Of a stretch of DNA of 64,000 nucleotides, positions 63,017 through 64,000 are shown one piece after another. The position numbers were made by a program, and so were the translations under genes. The notes below the pieces were generated by a model that saw nothing but the letters and a program-made list of their open reading frames with translations, made no database searches and was not told the DNA's origin. How positions within the stretch are numbered: the stretch's first letter is position 1; every line of letters begins with the position of its first letter. Source of the DNA: Pseudomonadota bacterium (GTDB taxonomy: Bacteria > Pseudomonadota > Gammaproteobacteria > Burkholderiales > Burkholderiaceae_C); contig JAFEEH010000198.1 in the NCBI GenBank assembly GCA_018241185.1, positions 1 to 64,000 on the forward strand. The letters run 5' to 3'.

Positions 63017-63579
63017 CGCGCCCGGGCCCGGATTTCGGGAATCGCCTTCTGCAGGTAGTACACCATCGACCAGATGGTGAGCACCGCCGAGATCCAGATC
63101 AGCCACTGGCCCCAGGCGCCGGTGTCGATGACGCCGAACAGGCGCCCGTTGTAAAGCAGGAAGGGGATGGCCACCATCTGCACGACCGTCTTGACCTTGC
63201 CGATCATGTGCACGGCGACGCTCTTGCTGGCGCCGATCTGCGCCATCCATTCGCGCAGGGCCGAGATCGCGATCTCGCGGCCGATGATGATCAGGGCCAC
63301 GAAGACGTCACAGCGGTTCAGGTGCACCAGCACCAGCAGCGACGCGCAGACCAGGAACTTGTCGGCCACCGGATCGAGGAAGGCGCCGAAGGCCGAGGTC
63401 TGGTTCAGCTTGCGGGCCAGATAGCCGTCGAGCCAGTCGGTGGCGGCGAAGACGATGAACATCACCGTCGCGATCAGGTTGCGCATCGGCTCGGCGATGG
63501 GCAGGTAGAACACCCCCACGATGAGCGGAATCGCGACGATGCGCGTCCAGGTCATGATGGTGGGGAGCGTCCAGAACAT
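63013..63579 (-). CDS. pgsA: CDP-diacylglycerol-glycerol-3-phosphate 3-phosphatidyltransferase
   Basis: PgsA makes phosphatidylglycerol phosphate at the inner membrane. The 188 residues show the CDP-alcohol phosphotransferase motif as DWLDGYLARKLNQTSAFGAF followed by LDPVADK, with four or more membrane helices. The start MFWTLPTIMTWTRIV fits the family; an ATG three codons upstream (63588) is also possible, and neither has a clear Shine-Dalgarno. It lies after uvrC on the same strand, the usual uvrC-pgsA order. Confidence 0.93.
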   Translation of the reverse strand: MFWTLPTIMTWTRIVAIPLIVGVFYLPIAEPMRNLIATVMFIVFAATDWLDGYLARKLNQTSAFGAFLDPVADKFLVCASLLVLVHLNRCDVFVALIIIGREIAISALREWMAQIGASKSVAVHMIGKVKTVVQMVAIPFLLYNGRLFGVIDTGAWGQWLIWISAVLTIWSMVYYLQKAIPEIRARAR

Positions 63580-63642
63580 GCGGCTCATTGTGTCATGCGC
63601 CCGTGAAGCCATGACCGGCACGGGCCTTGGCGCGCGGGCCGA

Positions 63643-64000
63643 TCAGTGCAGGGCGCGGTAGATCTCCTCGGCCAGGTCGAAGGCGATGCCGTCGACCGAG
63701 GCGATGTCCTCCACGCTGGCCGCCGCCACACCGCGGATGCCACCGAAGCGCTGCAGCAGCCGGGCGCGCCGCTTGGGGCCGATGCCGGGAATCTCCTCCA
63801 ACTGGCTGCCGCCCACCCGCACCTTGGCCCGCTTGGCCCGCATGCCGGTGATGGCGAAGCGGTGCGCCTCGTCGCGGATCTGCGCCACCAGCATCAGCGC
63901 CGCCGAATCGCGGCCGAGGTACACCTTCTCGCGCCCGTCGGCAAAGACCAATTCCTCCAGCCCGACCTTGCGGCCCTCGCCCTTCTCGACGCCGACGATC
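63643..64000 (-). CDS. uvrC: UvrABC system protein C (partial, C-terminal part)
   Basis: About 118 C-terminal codons are visible, from [20 protein letters not shown] through the RNase H-like end ([14 protein letters not shown]) to the tandem helix-hairpin-helix ([30 protein letters not shown]). UvrC makes both incisions in nucleotide excision repair. The N-terminal part lies beyond the right edge. Confidence 0.95.
   Translation of the reverse strand, partial: IVGVEKGEGRKVGLEELVFADGREKVYLGRDSAALMLVAQIRDEAHRFAITGMRAKRAKVRVGGSQLEEIPGIGPKRRARLLQRFGGIRGVAAASVEDIASVDGIAFDLAEEIYRALH

Overview
The window is GC-rich, densely coded chromosomal DNA of a beta-proteobacterium. The best fit is Burkholderiales, family Comamonadaceae (Variovorax/Acidovorax-like). 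Support comes from the rpsF-priB-rpsR-rplI-dnaB order, a BktB-type thiolase, a Bug-type solute receptor, the ppsA/ppsR pair, an H-NS protein of the beta-proteobacterial type, and a short dispersed repeat of a kind I associate with Comamonadaceae. Almost everything is core or shell genome. I see no prophage, insertion sequence, CRISPR array or rRNA operon. The window cuts arfB at the left edge and uvrC at the right edge.

Layout. 1-6 kb: arfB, bktB, a small membrane protein, clpB with a heat-shock-type promoter, and an orphan Bug receptor. 6.2-13.3 kb: a minor-pilin/PilY1/PilE cluster, fimT-pilV-pilW-pilX-pilY1-pilE, whose first five genes overlap by ATGA. 13.4-18.2 kb: molybdenum cofactor genes moaE and mobB-moeA-moaD, interrupted by a membrane protein and a DapA-like aldolase. 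18.2-22.3 kb: alaA-hom-thrC amino-acid genes. 22.4-28.2 kb: a Mth938-like protein, bcp, a PIN-PhoH protein, then a tight five-gene run (VOC, EVE, GyrI-like, alkyltransferase-like, HTH-WYL regulator). 28.3-32 kb: dnaB and ribosomal genes plus an unknown gene. 32-37.4 kb: ppsA with its regulator ppsR, then MarR and a FUSC-type membrane protein. 37.5-40.6 kb: ahpC and ahpF behind an OxyR-like site, and bacterioferritin.

40.8-49.5 kb is the most interesting block. PepSY-TM, DUF2271, DUF4198, ApbE, a membrane-anchored diflavin reductase and PiuC are followed by bfd, a 24-residue membrane microprotein, tonB-exbB-exbD, hemP and an HbpS-like protein. The DUF2271 protein carries an ApbE flavinylation motif (DGVTGAT), so the first part looks like an extracytoplasmic flavin electron-transfer (iron reductase-like) system. 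Fur-like boxes stand before bfd and hemP, and more weakly before PepSY. 49.7-64 kb holds housekeeping genes: BI-1 protein, rlmD, surE-pcm-nlpD, a quinone oxidoreductase, H-NS, tRNA-His, ppiD, tRNA-Val, hupB, a ttuC/dehalogenase-like pair with a divergent LysR regulator, an EamA transporter, pgsA and uvrC.

Running through the window is a family of about 60-bp imperfectly palindromic repeats. I count about nine full or degenerate copies. One lies inside rlmD and appears to be translated, one forms the last codons of the WYL regulator gene, and one abuts the ribosome-binding site of the diflavin reductase.
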